A DNA stretch of 64,000 nt. Source: Hetaerina americana. Lineage: Eukaryota > Arthropoda > Insecta > Odonata > Calopterygidae. The notes beneath the pieces were generated by a model that had not been told where the DNA came from, did no database searches, and saw nothing but the letters and a program-made list of their open reading frames with translations. Location: the NCBI GenBank assembly GCA_022747635.1, contig JAKTNV010000007.1, forward strand, positions 7,195,997 to 7,259,996. The letters run 5' to 3'. Position numbers and translations under genes: made by a program. How positions within the stretch are numbered: position 1 is the first letter of the stretch; the number at the start of each line of letters is the position of its first letter. Below, in pieces: positions 11,050-22,576 of the stretch.

Positions 11050-11545
11050 AGAAAAATGTCTTCACATGGCAAAGAAAAAATTCTCTTCCATCAGGACAAT
11101 GCAGGGGTGCACACCTGCAAAGTAGTTAGAATTATTAAAACTTCCACCACATTCACCAGATCTGAGCAAAGTGTGTGTTTGCATGTGTGTGGGTTGAAAG
11201 AGTTTCTGCATGAATGTATACCATTTTTTGTTTGTGGACTGTATAAATATGTGATTGTTGCATGCGTTTTTTTTCTTAATTACCCGTGGTGCCCTAACAC
11301 CCTCCGCCAAACGCCCTTGCGGCGGCTTGCGGGGTATTAAGTAGATGAAGATTTGGCTCCCGGTGCCTCTTTTTTGCCAATTAGAAAATATGGCGAAAAA
11401 GATTCAATTGGAACGAGATCATCGCCATCACAACAGAAGCCTATTTTGAGGACCTTCCGAAAATCTACGCTTTTGGACGGCTAACAAGAATTGGAGAAAC
11501 GTTAGGAAAAGCACATCGAGCTAAAAGGATATGATATTGAAAAAT
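11050..11545 (+). pseudogene. Mariner transposase remnant interrupted by an insertion
   Basis: Bases 11050-11172 encode a catalytic-aspartate block (KILFHQDNAGVHTCKVVR). One frame over, PPHSPDLS leads to the next aspartate. The C-terminal part resumes at about 11366 (KRFNWNEIIAITTEAYFEDL) and peters out near 11545. The 190 bp between do not fit transposase and include a CR1-type tail hairpin. The copy lacks its N-terminal half and carries frameshifts. The catalytic signature places it in the mariner group. Confidence 0.75.
11290..11342 (+). repeat. Variant CR1-tail hairpin inside the mariner remnant
   Basis: The bases show the tail module in a diverged form (CCGCC, CCCTTGCGGCGGCTTGCGGGG, then TATTAAG). 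The same variant occurs inverted at 26131-26185. It marks the inserted 11173-11365 block as retroelement-derived. Confidence 0.6.
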
Positions 11546-11579
11546 AAAATATCAACGTTAAATAATTTTTTTTCCTTTG

Positions 11580-12635
11580 GAATTATTGAAAGGACCACGT
11601 AGGTGATGGCAATTCTTCGGGTGTTATGCATGCCTGGTGCGGATGCAACCCCTGCCACCCACTTTTCCGGGAGCTGGCAAAGCATAGTGCAGATGTAGGC
11701 AAAATAAACTATTCCAAACAAGAGGAATGATGAAGTGATACGAAAATAGTATTTTATTCACTTTGAATTTGAGCCAAATTTACTGCTCCAGACCAGCAAG
11801 GATTCAACAGAATACAAAAGACAGAAACAGGATAGGATACAGCTAAGTCCAATCAAATTACAACATAAAAATACTTGGACGAGCAAGGGAGAGAGAAAAA
11901 GGAACAATTTTTCACACTTTGAGCTGTTTAGATCATGGCAAATGGACACCACCCCAACCTTCCCTTTCTCGACCTTATGTATGTATGTCGGTCGGGACTT
12001 TTCGAGAGACGGGATTCCTGACGTGAAAACTTATTTATCGAGTTCGTATTAATTGTTTAAAAAAATAAATACCTAGTTAATGGCAAAGCGGCCATTAGCT
12101 CAGTCCCGTCAATGAGATGCCGCGTGCCGCGAAAGAGGGCGCTGCTTAATAGGGGCATCTCAACACTCGCGGGGGCGCGAATACATTTCGGGGACCTACG
12201 AAACACCATCCGAGCAGTGCCCCCACTCCATTGAAAATTCGCTCTCCGCGTTTTCCCCTGCTCGTGAGGTCAGCCGACTGCCTTTGACCGGTCATCGGAG
12301 TCTTCCCCAGTCTCATTTCTCGCCCCGCTTATTCGGATGCGAATGCAAAGATTCGCATTTATAAATCGCATTCTATCGCAAGCATTAGCATCACATTATC
12401 AAGAAAAACTACCCAACAACCAGCATCCGTTTTCGTCATAGATTTCCGTGTCACGACGCTCGAAAGTCTTTAAACTTTGTGAAATGCATACTTGTTGAAA
12501 ATATATTGGGTCAACTGAGACTTTTCTCCAATCCAGGAATACTGAGATACGTACTGTTACGTACGATGAACCGGTCCTCAATTATGACCCTTTCAAAAAG
12601 GTTTGTTGCGCCGACGAATTACGATCATCTTTTGT
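11580..12635. other. Unassigned
   Basis: No gene recognised. The sequence is AT-rich to about 12060, then of mixed composition. Confidence 0.4.
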
Positions 12636-12641
12636 TTCTTA

Positions 12642-12975
12642 CGAGGGTAGGCTGAAAAGGAATGCACACACGCTTGTAAACCACAAACAAAAACAAATAA
12701 CAAGAAAGGGCTAAGAAGTACATTAAAGTACAATTCATAAGTTTCAAATTCATATATTTATTTTTGAACATAGTCACCGTTAAGGCTAACGCATTTCTCC
12801 CAACGTGTAACAAGTTTTTTCATTCCGTCACCGAAAAACTCTTCCGACTTTACTCGAATCCAGGGCTTGACAGTTGTCTCTACCTCATCATCCGAGTTGT
12901 AATGATTACCCTGGAGGTGTCTCTTGAGTTGAGGAAATAAATTAAAATCGCAAGGCGCAAGATCGGGGGAAAAAT
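12642..12975 (-). pseudogene. Mariner transposase, C-terminal fragment with 3' TIR
   Basis: On the minus strand 12758-12970 encodes FSPDLAPCDFNLFPQLKRHL, with the third catalytic aspartate, and ends KLVTRWEKCVSLNGDYVQK, a typical mariner C-terminus. Downstream is the 3' end, with the terminal repeat CGAGGGTAGGCTGAAAAGG at 12642, preceded by TA at 12640-12641. The 5' two thirds are lost. The same TIR type occurs at 23263 and about 38507. Confidence 0.88.
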
Positions 12976-12979
12976 TCAC

Positions 12980-14300
12980 TCGCCTTCTGCAGACCTCCCT
13001 GTCTCCCCTCCCGTGGTTCGCAATCAGAAGGGAGCTTCTGGAGTGGTAATTGCAAACGGGAAGACCACCTGCACCACGTGGCCAGGACGTTGAAGAACAA
13101 TTTTACACCTATATAAAGGTATAGATCACATCTGCGAAGGCAAAACTAATTTTAGGATTACTAATAAAGGGCCTTTGCCATCATGGCTAAATTACCTCGC
13201 GGATGAATGCAAAAAAAGTTGATTTTTTCAATTTAACGACATTAATTATTCTGGAGCAACTTAGAACTTCGTTACAAAAAAAACAAGATAATAATTGAAC
13301 CCGTGTACGAAACAAATTTCAATCAAATTTCAATATAGGAAGAAACGAAAAAGGGACATAACAAAGAACTATGCAGAATAAGGGCAACAGTGAGGAAAGG
13401 AACGATTTCATACTTGGAGCATTGCACGCACAGGTCAATTTATACCAAGGAAAAGATGCAGGAAAGTTATTTTTAGGGAATTTTCCCGGCCAACAAAACT
13501 ACTTACCTTTGAAGAATAAAAAAAAGACAAAAAATTGAATTAAAAATAAACTCATCGTGTAAAATATGATCTAATATAGGAAAATACAACAGAATAACCT
13601 AAACACAAAGTACAGCAGGATAACTTCACATAGAAGAACAATTTTATACCCAAATAAATGCACATTAGCATCGCAATTTTATACCCAAATAAATACCCTA
13701 AAAATATACCCAAATCTATAAGCATAGATTATTTCTGCGAAGGCTCAAACGATTACTGATAAGGGACATTTGTAAACCAATTAGCAAGAATAATATCCAT
13801 TGACAACGTGGTGTGCAATTTCGACCTCGCAACGAGAAGGAAGTCTTGAAGTGTTCCCCGGTCGGGCGGCATACAGGAGGAATGGTTTTTGAATGTGGTA
13901 GCTCTACGACGCCTGAAATAACAAGGTCAGCCCCAGCATCCATTTCAATGGGCTTCCGTTTCAGGCATACTCATCTTGGAAACGGAATCATAAAAATGGT
14001 TCCCGGGCAGTGTTTTCATCACTGTTACACTTCTTCATCTGATAGAAGGGAAGCGGCCAGAGGCACCGTGGAGGAGGAGGCAGAATAGGCGGTGGTGGAC
14101 GCAACAAGGGGGGGGCCAAGAGGAAAGAATTCAGGATCAGGGGGATCTGTGAGGAAAGGTTTGGAGATGCGCGGACGGGGGGCAATTGGATACTCTGGGA
14201 AAATATCAAGGGGGAGGGAGGCGGCAGGGAAGAGGAGGGTCATTTGTTTATTTTAGTTTATTTCATTTCTCGGGGCGCTTGGCGACATATAAGACCCACG
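12980..14300. other. Unassigned, AT-rich, with a diverged direct repeat
   Basis: Two stretches, about 13085-13170 and 13633-13760, resemble each other (GAAGAACAATTTTA, then ACATCTGCGAAGGC versus ATTTCTGCGAAGGC). This suggests an old duplicated repeat. No gene recognised. Confidence 0.45.
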
Positions 14301-14319
14301 GATCTCAGGGTAAATTACA

Positions 14320-14396
14320 TATCCTCGATAGCTCAAGTGGTTAAGAGCATCCGCCCGGCAAGTGGAAAGATCCGGTGTTCGAGTCCCGGTTGAGGA
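14320..14396 (+). repeat. tRNA-like sequence (SINE head or tRNA pseudogene)
   Basis: The 7-bp acceptor stem TCCTCGA/TTGAGGA pairs with one wobble, a D-arm-like GCTCAAGTGGTTAAGAGC follows, and the anticodon stem TCCGC/GTGGA pairs. The loop would give anticodon GGC but has C instead of U at position 33. The T-arm (CCGGTGTTCGAGTCCCGG) has a mispaired base. The sequence is close to a tRNA but defective. Confidence 0.6.
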
Positions 14397-14504
14397 GATA
14401 TATTTTTACTCTTGTGATCCGTTCGATTCCGCCTTCCCCACCTCTATTGTGTTCGTCCTTTATACGTGTTCCTATCCCTTTTCCTTATATATGTTTCTGT
14501 ATAT

Positions 14505-14628
14505 ATGAGTATATATATATATATATATATGTGTGTATGTGTGTGTGTGTATATGTATATTTATATACACACACATATATATACACACACACACACATAT
14601 ATACACAAATATACACACGCACAGAAAC

Positions 14629-14688
<60 letters not shown>

Positions 14689-14698
14689 TATATATTTA
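14505..14698. repeat. Compound (TA)n/(CA)n microsatellite
   Basis: TA, TG and CA runs are followed by a long pure TA tract (about 14633-14685). The tract abuts the CR1 tail that starts at 14707. Confidence 0.9.
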
Positions 14699-14706
14699 TA
14701 TACACA

Positions 14707-15175
14707 CACCCCCTGCAAGCCACCGCCAGGGTGTGTGGCAGGGGGTGAATACACACCAGAATAATTTTACCCGAACACGACCCTCCCTTGGTCGGACAAT
14801 GTTATTCTGATCCCCTTTCTTTCGTGGAAAAAAGGCATCTTAAATCTGTATGTTCTACTCTTGACCTCTCTAATTTTACTGACATGATTTCGCTTCACCG
14901 TAGTACGATGGGGGTAATAACATAATTTCAACATCACCGCTAAAGAAACCTCCTTCCAATATATGCAAGAGTTTCAATCCGTACTTTAACCTTCGCTCCG
15001 TGAGTGATTCCCAGCCTAGCTGCTCTAATATTTTGGATACCCTACCAAGTTTATCATAACAACGTTTTACACAGCTGGTTCCTCTACGCTACCCGCGATC
15101 CAAGTCGGTCATTAATTCAATTTCGTGAGGATACCATATACTTGCAACATATTCTAAATGAGGCCTAATCGTTCC
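14707..15175 (-). mobile_element. CR1-like LINE, 3' fragment
   Basis: On the minus strand this covers part of the RT C-terminus (the reverse complement of ATGAGGCCT... through the WDPHE-equivalent region) and the full 3' UTR. The terminal hairpin module at 14707-14745 lies against the TA tract. Several frameshifts are present. 5'-truncated. Confidence 0.85.
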
Positions 15176-15179
15176 TGTC

Positions 15180-15885
<706 letters not shown>

Positions 15886-15888
15886 CAA

Positions 15889-16184
15889 GTGCGAAGGTTA
15901 AATTACAGATTACGTCTCTCGCATAAATTGGAAGGATGTCCCTTTAGCAATGACATTGAAAATATATTCTGAGCCCATCGCAATAAAGTAGGCTAGGTAA
16001 TGCCAATAAAACTAGAGATATTAAGTGTGTAACAGATATATTGAAGACTTAATTTTTTCCACGAGTGATAAGGGATCAGAATAACGTTGTCCGACCAAGG
16101 TAGGGGTACAAATATTCGGGACAAAATTAGTCTGGGGTGTATTCACCCCCTGCCACACACCCTAGTGGTAGTTTGCAGGGTACT
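15889..16184 (+). mobile_element. CR1-like LINE, 3' UTR fragment
   Basis: The sequence begins at GCGAAGGTTAAATTACAG, near the end of the reading frame, and runs to the tail hairpin (CCCTGCCACACACCC ... GCAGGGTACT). It is followed by ACTAAATACTTATTAGTATTTAG, which contains a 9-bp hairpin. Confidence 0.85.
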
Positions 16185-16189
16185 AAAAA

Positions 16190-16440
16190 TACTAAATACT
16201 TATTAGTATTTAGCGTAAAAAATACTACAAAAAGATACTGCAAGCGTCGACACCGAATGCACTCCATCGGAGGGGCTCTTCATGGGGGCAGGGTAAATGA
16301 ACAATTCAAAAAGAGAAAATCTGCCGCAATGCAATATGAGGGGAGGCGCACAGGTCCATTTCCCTCCCTCTTATCCAGTTACAGGAGGCATAGGATGGAG
16401 TCCATATTTCACAATAGCTTGGCGTACATTATAGTTAACT
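16190..16440. other. Unassigned
   Basis: No gene recognised between the LINE tail and a SINE. Confidence 0.35.
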
Positions 16441-16442
16441 AG

Positions 16443-16660
16443 ATTTGGCCGGCCCTGGTGGCGGCGGGGTAACGTCCTCGTATGCCAACCCTCAGGTCGC
16501 GGGCTCGATTCCCGCGGAGAGGTTTTCTTCTACCTAGGGCTTGGTTGCTTTTAATTGAGCCCATTGCTATCGAAGTTGAAGATTCCGTTTTAAAGGCCAA
16601 AATGTGCTGTTTTCGCACTAATTCTAAAGAAATAAACACAAAAATAAAATATCCAATTAT
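16443..16660 (+). repeat. Possible SINE family 4 (tRNA-derived)
   Basis: A tRNA-like head occupies about 16443-16525, with an A-box-like TGGTGGCGGCGGGGTAACG and a T-arm CGCGGGCTCGATTCCCGCG that pairs well. A unique-looking body continues to an A-rich end near 16660. Only one copy is seen in the window, so the family assignment is inferred from the head alone. Confidence 0.55.
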
Positions 16661-16664
16661 TTTA

Positions 16665-17680
16665 TAGTTTAAAATGTACTCGAGCCCTGTAGTTTGCTAT
16701 TTCTTTACAGGCTATTGTAAAAAAAGTTGAACGAGAAAAAACAATGATTTATGAAATATCGTGAACTCCAGGGCTGTAAATAGCGCCTTGTTGCTGTACG
16801 CACCTCTACTATAGGTGCTGGAATATGAGAATAAAAAGGAGAAGACGATAGCTGTCCTTGGAGCTAACTTGGCGAAGAAGACGCGGTGCTGTGACTCAAG
16901 TACTCCCAGTCACTCCGTCGCTTACCCAAATCGTCACTGGGGGGCAACCGTCGCTTACCCTCTCGCAAATCGTCACTGGGGGGCAACGATGTCCCCCTGC
17001 TCTACTTTCGCCCCGTCGTGCATTCGAAGTGGCGTCCCATCCGGATCCATGTCGCGCTCGTTCAATGCGCAATTAGCGAGGCAAACAACGGTGTTCACGG
17101 GCACTGAGGGGGTGATGGTAAGGAAGGAGGGGAGGGCGGGGGAAGGATGTACGCAGATGGGAGGAGAGGGCACCATTTTAATTAGGAGGAGTTGCGATGC
17201 TTACTAATAGGTGGCTGCGAACAACGAGAAGGGAGACTAGGTTTGCTGAAGGTCGGCTGGAGGTCACTTCGGTCGGCCGTGGCTGACACAATGATTCAGC
17301 CTCTATGAGTATGGATCCTTCCCCTTGTTTAATAAACATGATAATAATTAAAGGATTTCGGAATAAAAATATCGTTAAAATGGTTTATAAAGTCCTGAAA
17401 AGGAATTAGTTTACTGACGTTACAGATTCCGCTGATGAGCTGGAAGTAGAGAGGCCAAAATCGTCCGATCTTTCCATATACTGGATCGAATAAAAATATT
17501 AATTAATTTCGAAAGTGCAGTCAGACTTTCACAGATAAGTATTATTTTTATGTGTGATTATTTGCGTGAGAAACTCAAATGAAAAACCACGAGGAAAAGT
17601 AAGTGAAGAAAATAATCTAGCCGAACACTTGGAAATTAGAATTAAACTTAAAAAAGTGCGTATTGATACATCTTTAGGAC
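16665..17680. other. Unassigned with a small tandem duplication
   Basis: A unit at 16916-16948 is repeated at 16949-16987 with a 6-base insertion; both copies end in AATCGTCACTGGGGGGCAAC. No gene recognised. Confidence 0.6.
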
Positions 17681-18239
17681 AAGAGCAATTGCCACCCGAA
17701 TGCCTACTGCATTGGGAACACCGAAATGGAACGTATAGACTCAATTAAATATACTTGGGCGTTACCCTCACTCACGACCTCTCCTGGGCGAAACAAATAC
17801 GGGGAATATGTGGACAAGCTAACAAAAAAGTAGGATTTATTAGAAGGGTACTGGGTATATGTGATGAAAAGTTCAAAGAGAAATGTTATCTGCCCTTGGT
17901 TAAGCCTAATTTAGAATATGCTGCAAGTAAATGGGATCCTCACGAAGTTGGGTCAATTGCCGAATTGGATTGCATGCAGAGTAGAGGAGCTATACCGTTG
18001 TTATGATGAACTTAGCGGCGTATTCACAATATTGGAACGGCTAGGCCAGGAATCACTCACGGGCGAAAGCTAAATTACTACAGATTGAAGCTCTTGCATA
18101 AATTGAAAGAGGGTCTCTTTAGCAGTGATGTTGAAAATGTATTATTACTCCCATCATAATTGTACTACGGAGGGAGAGATCATGCTAATAAAATTAGAGA
18201 GACTATGTGTACATAGAAGAGATAAATTTAAGATGTCTA
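17681..18239 (+). pseudogene. CR1-like LINE, RT C-terminal fragment
   Basis: 17755-18003 is open and encodes GVTLTHDLSWAKQIRGICGQ, then KVGFIRRVLG and NLEYAASKWDPHEVGSIAEL, the conserved region after the RT palm in this family. A frameshift near 17750 separates it from the preceding SNCHPNAYCIGNTEMERIDS segment. Another break near 18000 precedes LTGES and the start of the 3' UTR. The copy stops at AAGATGTC, before the tail hairpin, where an opposite-strand copy begins. Confidence 0.85.
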
Positions 18240-18264
18240 GTTTGCATAGTATTTTGATTATTGG

Positions 18265-18650
18265 CTAAATACAATTTTTTTCAGGATTACGGATATCTCT
18301 GTAAATTACTGCATCGTCGGCAAATAAACGAATCTTACGATTAACCACGGAGTTAATGTAGTTGTAAGTAATGAAGGAATTAAAGAGGTCCGACAACACT
18401 TCCCTGGGGAACACCTGCAGTGATTACTACTGCATTAGAGCTAACATGATCTACGACTACCCTTTGTACGCGACCACTCAAGAAGTCTTTTTCAGTCCAG
18501 CCCAGGATATTATTCAATATCCCGGCCAGCACCGGCCATATATTGAAATACAATGGATTCAACATGATGCTTGGACCGAAAAACGCTCGACACACGTGTC
18601 TCTTCCAGCCAGCATTTAAAATCTCAACACCAGTCACCAGACGGGGAATA
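18265..18650 (-). pseudogene. CR1-like LINE, RT palm fragment
   Basis: The minus strand encodes an RT palm stretch ending GVPQGSVVGPL, then frameshifts, then IRLFADDAVIYRDIRNP, which includes the catalytic FADD box (about 18309-18323). This is the region upstream of the C-terminus found in the plus-strand copy just to its left. The two are joined in opposite orientation. Confidence 0.85.
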
Positions 18651-18654
18651 TATT

Positions 18655-19700
18655 TTTAAATGACACGTAACTGAAGCCAAGAGTAAACAACCTCGCTCGG
18701 GGGAATTCTGACGTCAAAGCCAACTTGTCCGGAATCACTCGTGGAGCAAGGACACAATTAAACCAGGCGTGCCAACAGTCACGACTCGTTACACGAAAAA
18801 GTGGATGGGAAACGAGGAATATTTTCATGCTAATTAAAATCCAGCGACAGCCTGATCAAATGTAAATTGATCTGATTTGGAAATACGTTTTTTGACGCAA
18901 ATTCAATTAACCGAAGTGTTTCCGAGCTTGAAAGATGGGTCGTCGTGACACTGTTCGTCGAGAGTACATACAACTATGTCGGAGTCGTGATGAGGAGATA
19001 GGTGCCGGTATTTCGGCGGGGTCGATGTCAATGGGTGCCGAATACTGTTGCTGCATTACGAATGTCTCCGGATGTCAACTCGAGCCAATTACCGTCACCG
19101 CCACACACCCCGAGCACGACCCGAATGCTTTGAGACCCAATAGGAGACCCGGGCACGAGGAAGGAAGACTGGAGAAGGCGGCACCAACTCATTGGACGTC
19201 AAGACGGAGGTGGAAGGACGACGAAAAAGCACGCAGTAAGTTGGTAGAGGCCATAAAACGATAACGAACGCCATCAAAAAATATTACACAAACACACATC
19301 TCCCTCCACCAGATAAGCCAGGACGCGCGAGGCGCCTTCAATTACGACGGAAAGATGTCGAAACGTCGGCGTGGGGCATTATGGGTAGGCGGCGAGGGTG
19401 GATGGAGGTGGAGGGGGATGGGAGGGGTGGGAGTTAGCGACGATTAGCGAGCGGAGGAGCCGCGGAAGGAGGCGGACACGAGCATTGCCGGCCACCGACG
19501 CCGTCTGCCGAGCGAAGACAGCGCAGGCCCCGACGCGCGTGGCCAGGGCCCACCGCCGGAAGCCCAAGGGGGGAGGCCAGGACGACAAGAGGTCCCGAAC
19601 CACACGGGTCCCGAAACTCCACAGACGACACACACGTAAGTCCAACGCTCTTGCATTCAACCGTGCTGGGGGGGACGGAGCCGTGCATCATGCACGAGTC
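18655..19700. other. Unassigned, GC-rich from 19380
   Basis: An open plus-strand frame at 18935-19264 (109 codons) has no recognisable domain. The GC-rich block 19380-19635 ends at a strong 5' splice donor (GTAAGT, 19636-19641), so a non-coding or short coding first exon is conceivable. Nothing else supports it. Confidence 0.35.
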
Positions 19701-19702
19701 TG

Positions 19703-19765
19703 CACCGTCCACTTTAGTTATTAGAATACGTACAACCCGTGCCTAAGCGTCATCATCAAGTACAC
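19703..19765 (-). repeat. Stem-loop retroelement tail, diverged copy
   Basis: The sequence is similar along its length to 42270-42330 (CATCATCAAGTAC versus CATCATCAGGTAC, TACGTACAACCCGT versus GCGTACAACCGGT). It is a worn copy of the CTGATGATGAC-type tail on the minus strand. Confidence 0.6.
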
Positions 19766-19769
19766 TCAT

Positions 19770-20150
19770 CTGGAACTGCTCAAGTTGAGGTTGTTCACAC
19801 CCAATTCCTAGTGGTAAGAAGTGGCAGAAATTTTGGAACCAGAAATGAACGGAGACGCAAACTCAACCAGGGTTCAAATTTCTATCTGGCGAAGCCTCTT
19901 GCAGTCGTCGCGACTCTTAAGAGACGAAAGATCCTCCAGTTCGAGAGATCGATGCGCCCCGCCTGGACGCGCTGGAATATCGGGAAATCATCCAGCGGAA
20001 GAAAAATACTTGTATATGTACTTCTTAATTCGGATCATAGATTTTGAATACCACACTCCCACCCTATCCCACCTCCTTCCCCACCTTGGAACACTCCCTC
20101 GATAGAGAGAGAGAGAGAAAGGGAGACAGAGGCACCAGGGACAATATGGG
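19770..20150. other. Unassigned
   Basis: No gene recognised. It may include the 5' part of the CR1 copy that follows. Confidence 0.35.
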
Positions 20151-20159
20151 AGATGGATG

Positions 20160-20865
20160 GGAGATGCGATGGCTAACCTCATCCCCGTCTCCGACAGGTA
20201 TCAGGAGCTATTGGAGAATATCCCTGCAGTATCTGCAGACCCTACCTTCGCCCCTGTGATATCGCCACCCAGAAGGAACCGTTAGAGTGGGAAGGGGGGA
20301 TTCTAGTCATAGGAAGCAGTAATGTCAGACGTGTGATGGTCCTATTGCGGGAGAGGGCAGACCATGAGGGCGTGAGCCAGCGTCTGACGGCATGGTGCAT
20401 GCCTAGTAGCGGCGTTCCCCAGGTGACAAAGGCGGTTATAGGGGCGGTTGCGGGCACGAAGTGTTCCAGGCTCATCTTGGCGTCAACAATGCAGTTGACC
20501 GTGGATCGGAAGAAATTCTGAATTCCTTCGAGGAATTGAACTCGGAAGTGAAGGGGGTGGGTGGTATTGAGGGGGTTGATGTGACGCTCTCGATCTGCAG
20601 CCTTGTCCCGAGGTTTGATGGTGGACCTCTGGTTTGGAGCCGAGTGGAAGGCATCAATCAGAGGTTGTGTGCTTTCTGCAGGGATATCGGGGCGTCCTTC
20701 GTCGACCTTCATCCGGAGATTCAATCGTATAGGAACCCTCTTGAACCTTTCTGGTGCTCACTACACGTCTGAGGTCGCCAGGTGCGTAGCGCTTATGATA
20801 TTCGAGCACTGCAGGGCTTTTTTTAGATTAAAGTGTAGGTCAATTAGTGGGGCTCTTAAGTCTTC
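20160..20865 (+). pseudogene. CR1-like LINE ORF1 remnant with SGNH-esterase domain
   Basis: Three frame segments together show an esterase of the SGNH type, as known from ORF1 of CR1 elements. Block I reads ILVIGSSNVRR (just before 20333). A block III-like AHLGVNNAV lies near 20470. GGPLVWSRVEGINQRLCAFC and ASFVDLHPEI follow in the same frame, and a final AHYTSEVARCVA lies near 20755-20790 in another frame, where the catalytic His is expected. At least two frameshifts break it. The role of the esterase in retrotransposition is unsettled; a membrane or RNP function has been proposed. Confidence 0.78.
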
Positions 20866-20949
20866 TTTGCCAAATTATATAGCTTTAAATGAAGTGAGAG
20901 TCAATCCAAGCAACAGTTCACCTAACTCCAATCATATACAATCGGACGG

Positions 20950-22290
20950 AAAAGTCAATTGGAATCGATTGATATTGGAAATGAAAAAAAAGTCGCAGAA
21001 TATCATCACCAGATTCCAACCACAGGCGCAGATATAATTATTGGGACAGAAAGCTGGTTATCCACTGATGACATTTTCCCAAAATCATCGCCGCTGAAAT
21101 TTTCCCAAAATCCTTTTCAATTTGCAGAAATGTCAGAACAAATAGACTCGAGAGTGGTGTCTCAATTGCAGTTAAAAATCCTTGCGTCGAGCTAACGCTA
21201 TTTCGGGTAATGATTTGGAAATTGTTTGGCGCTCTCAATTTTAATTCCTCAATCCAAAGAAATTCAAGATTGTGCATTTTACAGACCGCCATTAGAGAGA
21301 GAAAATCCAATACTTTCAATAGATCAGAAAATAAAAGGTTCTTTTTATCCTAACACAATGATCGCGACGTTATAACCGGTGGAGATTTCAATATCCCATC
21401 TATTGAGTGGAGCACATATAGTTTTAAAACTGGCGCTAAAGATAAAGATATCTGCGAATCGCTAATGAATTATTTTACGTTGAACTCATTGCATCAACTT
21501 GTCATTTCACCAACTAAAGGAAATAAATGAAACAGTTTCTGGCGTCACTTGGTGGAAATTCTTCATATTGAAATTAAATTTAAAATACTTCGCCTTTCCA
21601 CATAAATCACTTTTATTACTACCTAGGTTTCGTTATGGTCAGATACCATAACGAAACCTAGGTGGTAATAAAAGTGATTCATGTGGAAAGGCGAAGTATT
21701 TTAAATTTAATTTCAATAAAGGAAATAATATTCTTGATCTATTATCAACGAATATTCCCGAAGTCTTAATTATAGTAACTATAAAAGGAATTAGTGACCA
21801 CGGAGAGCAGTAAATGTTAAGTTTTCGCTACATGGGGTCCGAAATAAGAAGCCAAAAAGGAAATTTTACTTGCTTAAAGTAGGGAACTACAATGCCCTTA
21901 AGTGCGTGCTAAATAATCAATTTGGTGGTTTTAAGAAAGATGGCAATCGCCGAAATACTGAGGATACGTGGAATCACTTCCTTGAGACCACGCGCTCAGC
22001 AGTCAACAATTTTATTCCCAGTAAATTAACAAAAGATAACAAGGAACCTAGATGGTTGAACGCGGATTTAAGAAAGGCATTACAACCTCAAAAGGCTATG
22101 TCACGCCAAGATGAAAAATATTAGGGATCAATTCCTTAGCGACAAGAAGAATGAGATCACTTACGATTACAAGATGTCTAAAGCGATTCCCAGGATTGAA
22201 TTTCTTAAAGCGTTAAGATGATTCAAAAGGAAAAGATCAGCGGAAAATTTGAAAGAGAATCCAAAATCATTTTTTTCATACGTCAGAGAA
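20950..22290 (+). pseudogene. CR1-like LINE ORF2 remnant: AP endonuclease and linker
   Basis: Fragments in several frames give GADIIIGTESWL (active-site Glu block), a YRPP-like segment, VITGGDFNIPSIEWS (GDFN block), and after an insertion GNNILDLLSTN and ISDHG (His block). This is the order of an APE-type endonuclease. The linker follows (WLNADLRKALQ, then NPKSFFSYVRE). The reverse transcriptase that should come next is absent: the sequence jumps at about 22310-22325 to the 3' end. Stops and frameshifts make the copy non-functional. Confidence 0.82.
21515..21728. mobile_element. Hairpin element inserted in the LINE, with 12-bp target duplication
   Basis: The 12-mer TAAAGGAAATAA occurs at 21515-21526 and 21717-21728. 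Without the insert the LINE reads PTKGN directly into NILDLL, so this is a clean insertion of about 200 bp. Inside, 21566-21639 pairs with 21645-21718 (74-nt arms, 72 matches) around a 5-nt loop. The arms contain GAAACCTAGGT, a TAATAAAAG tract and TGTGGAAAGG, in the order seen in the other stem-loop tails of this window. No coding capacity. Confidence 0.9.
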
Positions 22291-22319
22291 GTTCAGGGAA
22301 ACTAGATTAGACTAGATAG

Positions 22320-22535
22320 AAACAGAGGATTTGTAAAACGTTGTTAGGATAAACTAGCAGCGTATCAAATATATGAGAGCAGCTAGGCCGGGAATCACTA
22401 ACGGAGCGAAGGTTAAATTACTGATTGAAACTCTTCCATAAATTGGAAGGAGATCTATTGAGCAGTGATGTTGAAAATGTATTATTATCCCCATCGTACA
22501 ACGATAGGGGAGATCATGCTAATAAAATTAGAGGC
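22320..22535 (+). mobile_element. CR1-like LINE, 3' end joined to the deleted copy
   Basis: The sequence resumes at the GATTTGTAAAACGTTGTT block and runs through the 3' UTR to AATTAGAGGCATGA. It lacks the tail hairpin and is followed by a TAAAA-rich and TA tract. Together with 20160-22290 it forms one internally deleted element. Confidence 0.8.
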
Positions 22536-22575
22536 ATGATATATAAAATAAAATAAAAAATAAAATATATTTTTG

Positions 22576-22576
<1 letters not shown>

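Noticed and set aside
10537..11340. 267-codon plus-strand open frame
   Set aside because: It lies in GC-rich DNA with equally open frames on the other strand and runs into a transposase remnant. No domain is visible before that.
14320..14396. Functional tRNA gene
   Set aside because: The T-arm is mispaired and position 33 is C instead of U, so it is listed as tRNA-like only.
19380..19641. First exon ending at a GTAAGT donor
   Set aside because: One good donor in GC-rich DNA is expected by chance. No acceptor, conserved frame or promoter element supports it.
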